Assembly: GCA_017860075.1 (NCBI GenBank)
Contig: JAFNAH010000127.1
Location: forward strand, 1-5,481
Source: Acidobacteriota bacterium
GTDB taxonomy: Bacteria > Acidobacteriota > UBA6911
Direction of reading: 5' to 3'
DNA length: 5,481 nucleotides
Made by a program: the position numbers and the translations under genes. Every line of letters begins with the position of its first letter. Position 1 is the stretch's first letter. The notes below the pieces were generated by a model. That model worked only from the letters and a program-made list of their open reading frames with translations, searched no databases and had not been told where the DNA came from. This document shows, one piece after another, positions 5,179 to 5,481 of this stretch.

Positions 5179-5481
5179 ATGGAACGGCACCGGATCGCCT
5201 GCTCCGAAATCTGGGGCGGAGTGCGCAATGTCGACCTTGACGTCTGCGCAGGCGGTTTGACTGCAAGCGTGTTCTCCCTCGCATGCAGCGGAGAATCCGG
5301 GGGTGATATCTACTACCTCAGTGTCTGCGGCGACGACCGCATGACCCGGATCGTGCTGGCGGACGTGCGGGGTCACGGCGAGCAGGTCAGCCACATCAGC
5401 GCCCGGATCTACGACTCGCTCCGGCAGAACATAAACACGCTCGGTTGCACGGGCGTCCTTACCGATCTGAACGCTGCGATC
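5179..5481 (+). CDS. SpoIIE/RsbU-type PP2C serine phosphatase, N-terminal part (3' end outside window)
   Basis: The frame starts at ATG 5179 and stays open for 101 codons to the window edge. AGGAG at 5163-5167 is 11 bases upstream, an acceptable though slightly long spacing. After a short start, residues 9-16 read SEIWGGVR. SGGD at 40-43 and LADVRGHG at 60-67 are the characteristic motifs of the SpoIIE-type PPM/PP2C fold, where SGGD-x-x and the DVxGHG aspartate (here Asp62) supply metal ligands. SHISARIYDSLRQNI then begins the helix that follows. Such enzymes dephosphorylate Ser/Thr on anti-sigma-factor antagonists or related partners in partner-switching signalling. No sensor domain precedes the catalytic domain, so any sensory region must be C-terminal, on a partner protein, or absent. 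Its target cannot be told from this fragment. It runs in the same direction as the GNAT gene with a 97-base gap, and co-transcription is possible but unproven. Confidence 0.85.
   Translation, partial: MERHRIACSEIWGGVRNVDLDVCAGGLTASVFSLACSGESGGDIYYLSVCGDDRMTRIVLADVRGHGEQVSHISARIYDSLRQNINTLGCTGVLTDLNAAI

Noticed and set aside
5122..5394. Minus-strand open frame (90 codons) across the last gene
   Set aside because: The plus strand here encodes SGGD and DVRGHG phosphatase motifs in an uninterrupted frame, so the minus frame is a shadow.

Overview
The window is GC-rich by eye and densely coding. It comes from a bacterium whose gene types suggest a heterotrophic soil or sediment lineage such as Acidobacteriota, Planctomycetota or Verrucomicrobiota. 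These types are an FG-GAP/ASPIC-UnbV (CRTAC1-type) protein, a secreted GH123/DUF4091 glycosidase, a stand-alone DUF421/YetF C-terminal domain and a SpoIIE-type phosphatase. CRTAC1-like proteins are especially numerous in Acidobacteriota, but the window has no rRNA or marker gene, so this placement is inference only. I see no tRNA, rRNA, insertion sequence, integrase, CRISPR array or phage gene.

Layout, left to right. Bases 2-439 (+) are the C-terminal end of a CRTAC1-type protein whose start lies before the window. A small gene at 465-773 (+) follows and encodes only the cytosolic domain of a YetF/DUF421 protein. A non-coding gap at 774-1027 holds an imperfect inverted repeat joined to six degenerate GATNCC-like hexamers. 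Next is a secreted 556-residue GH123-like glycoside hydrolase at 1028-2698 (+) with the Asp-Glu pair expected of the family. Converging on it across 38 bases is a radical-SAM methylthiotransferase-like gene at 2737-4014 (-). It lacks the usual C-terminal TRAM domain and has an unusually long linker. A gap of about 270 bases holds a 12-bp palindrome and a strong 12-4-12 inverted repeat. It separates this gene from a divergently transcribed GNAT acetyltransferase with a C-terminal YoaP domain at 4287-5081 (+). The last gene, 5179 to the window edge (+), is the start of a SpoIIE/RsbU-type protein phosphatase.

There is no obvious operon or pathway joining all of these genes. The secreted glycosidase and the CRTAC1-type protein both point to extracytoplasmic carbohydrate or surface biology. 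The methylthiotransferase-like protein and the GNAT-YoaP protein form a divergent pair sharing one regulatory region, and this is the part most worth a second look. I do not see convincing evidence of a wholly new multi-gene system.
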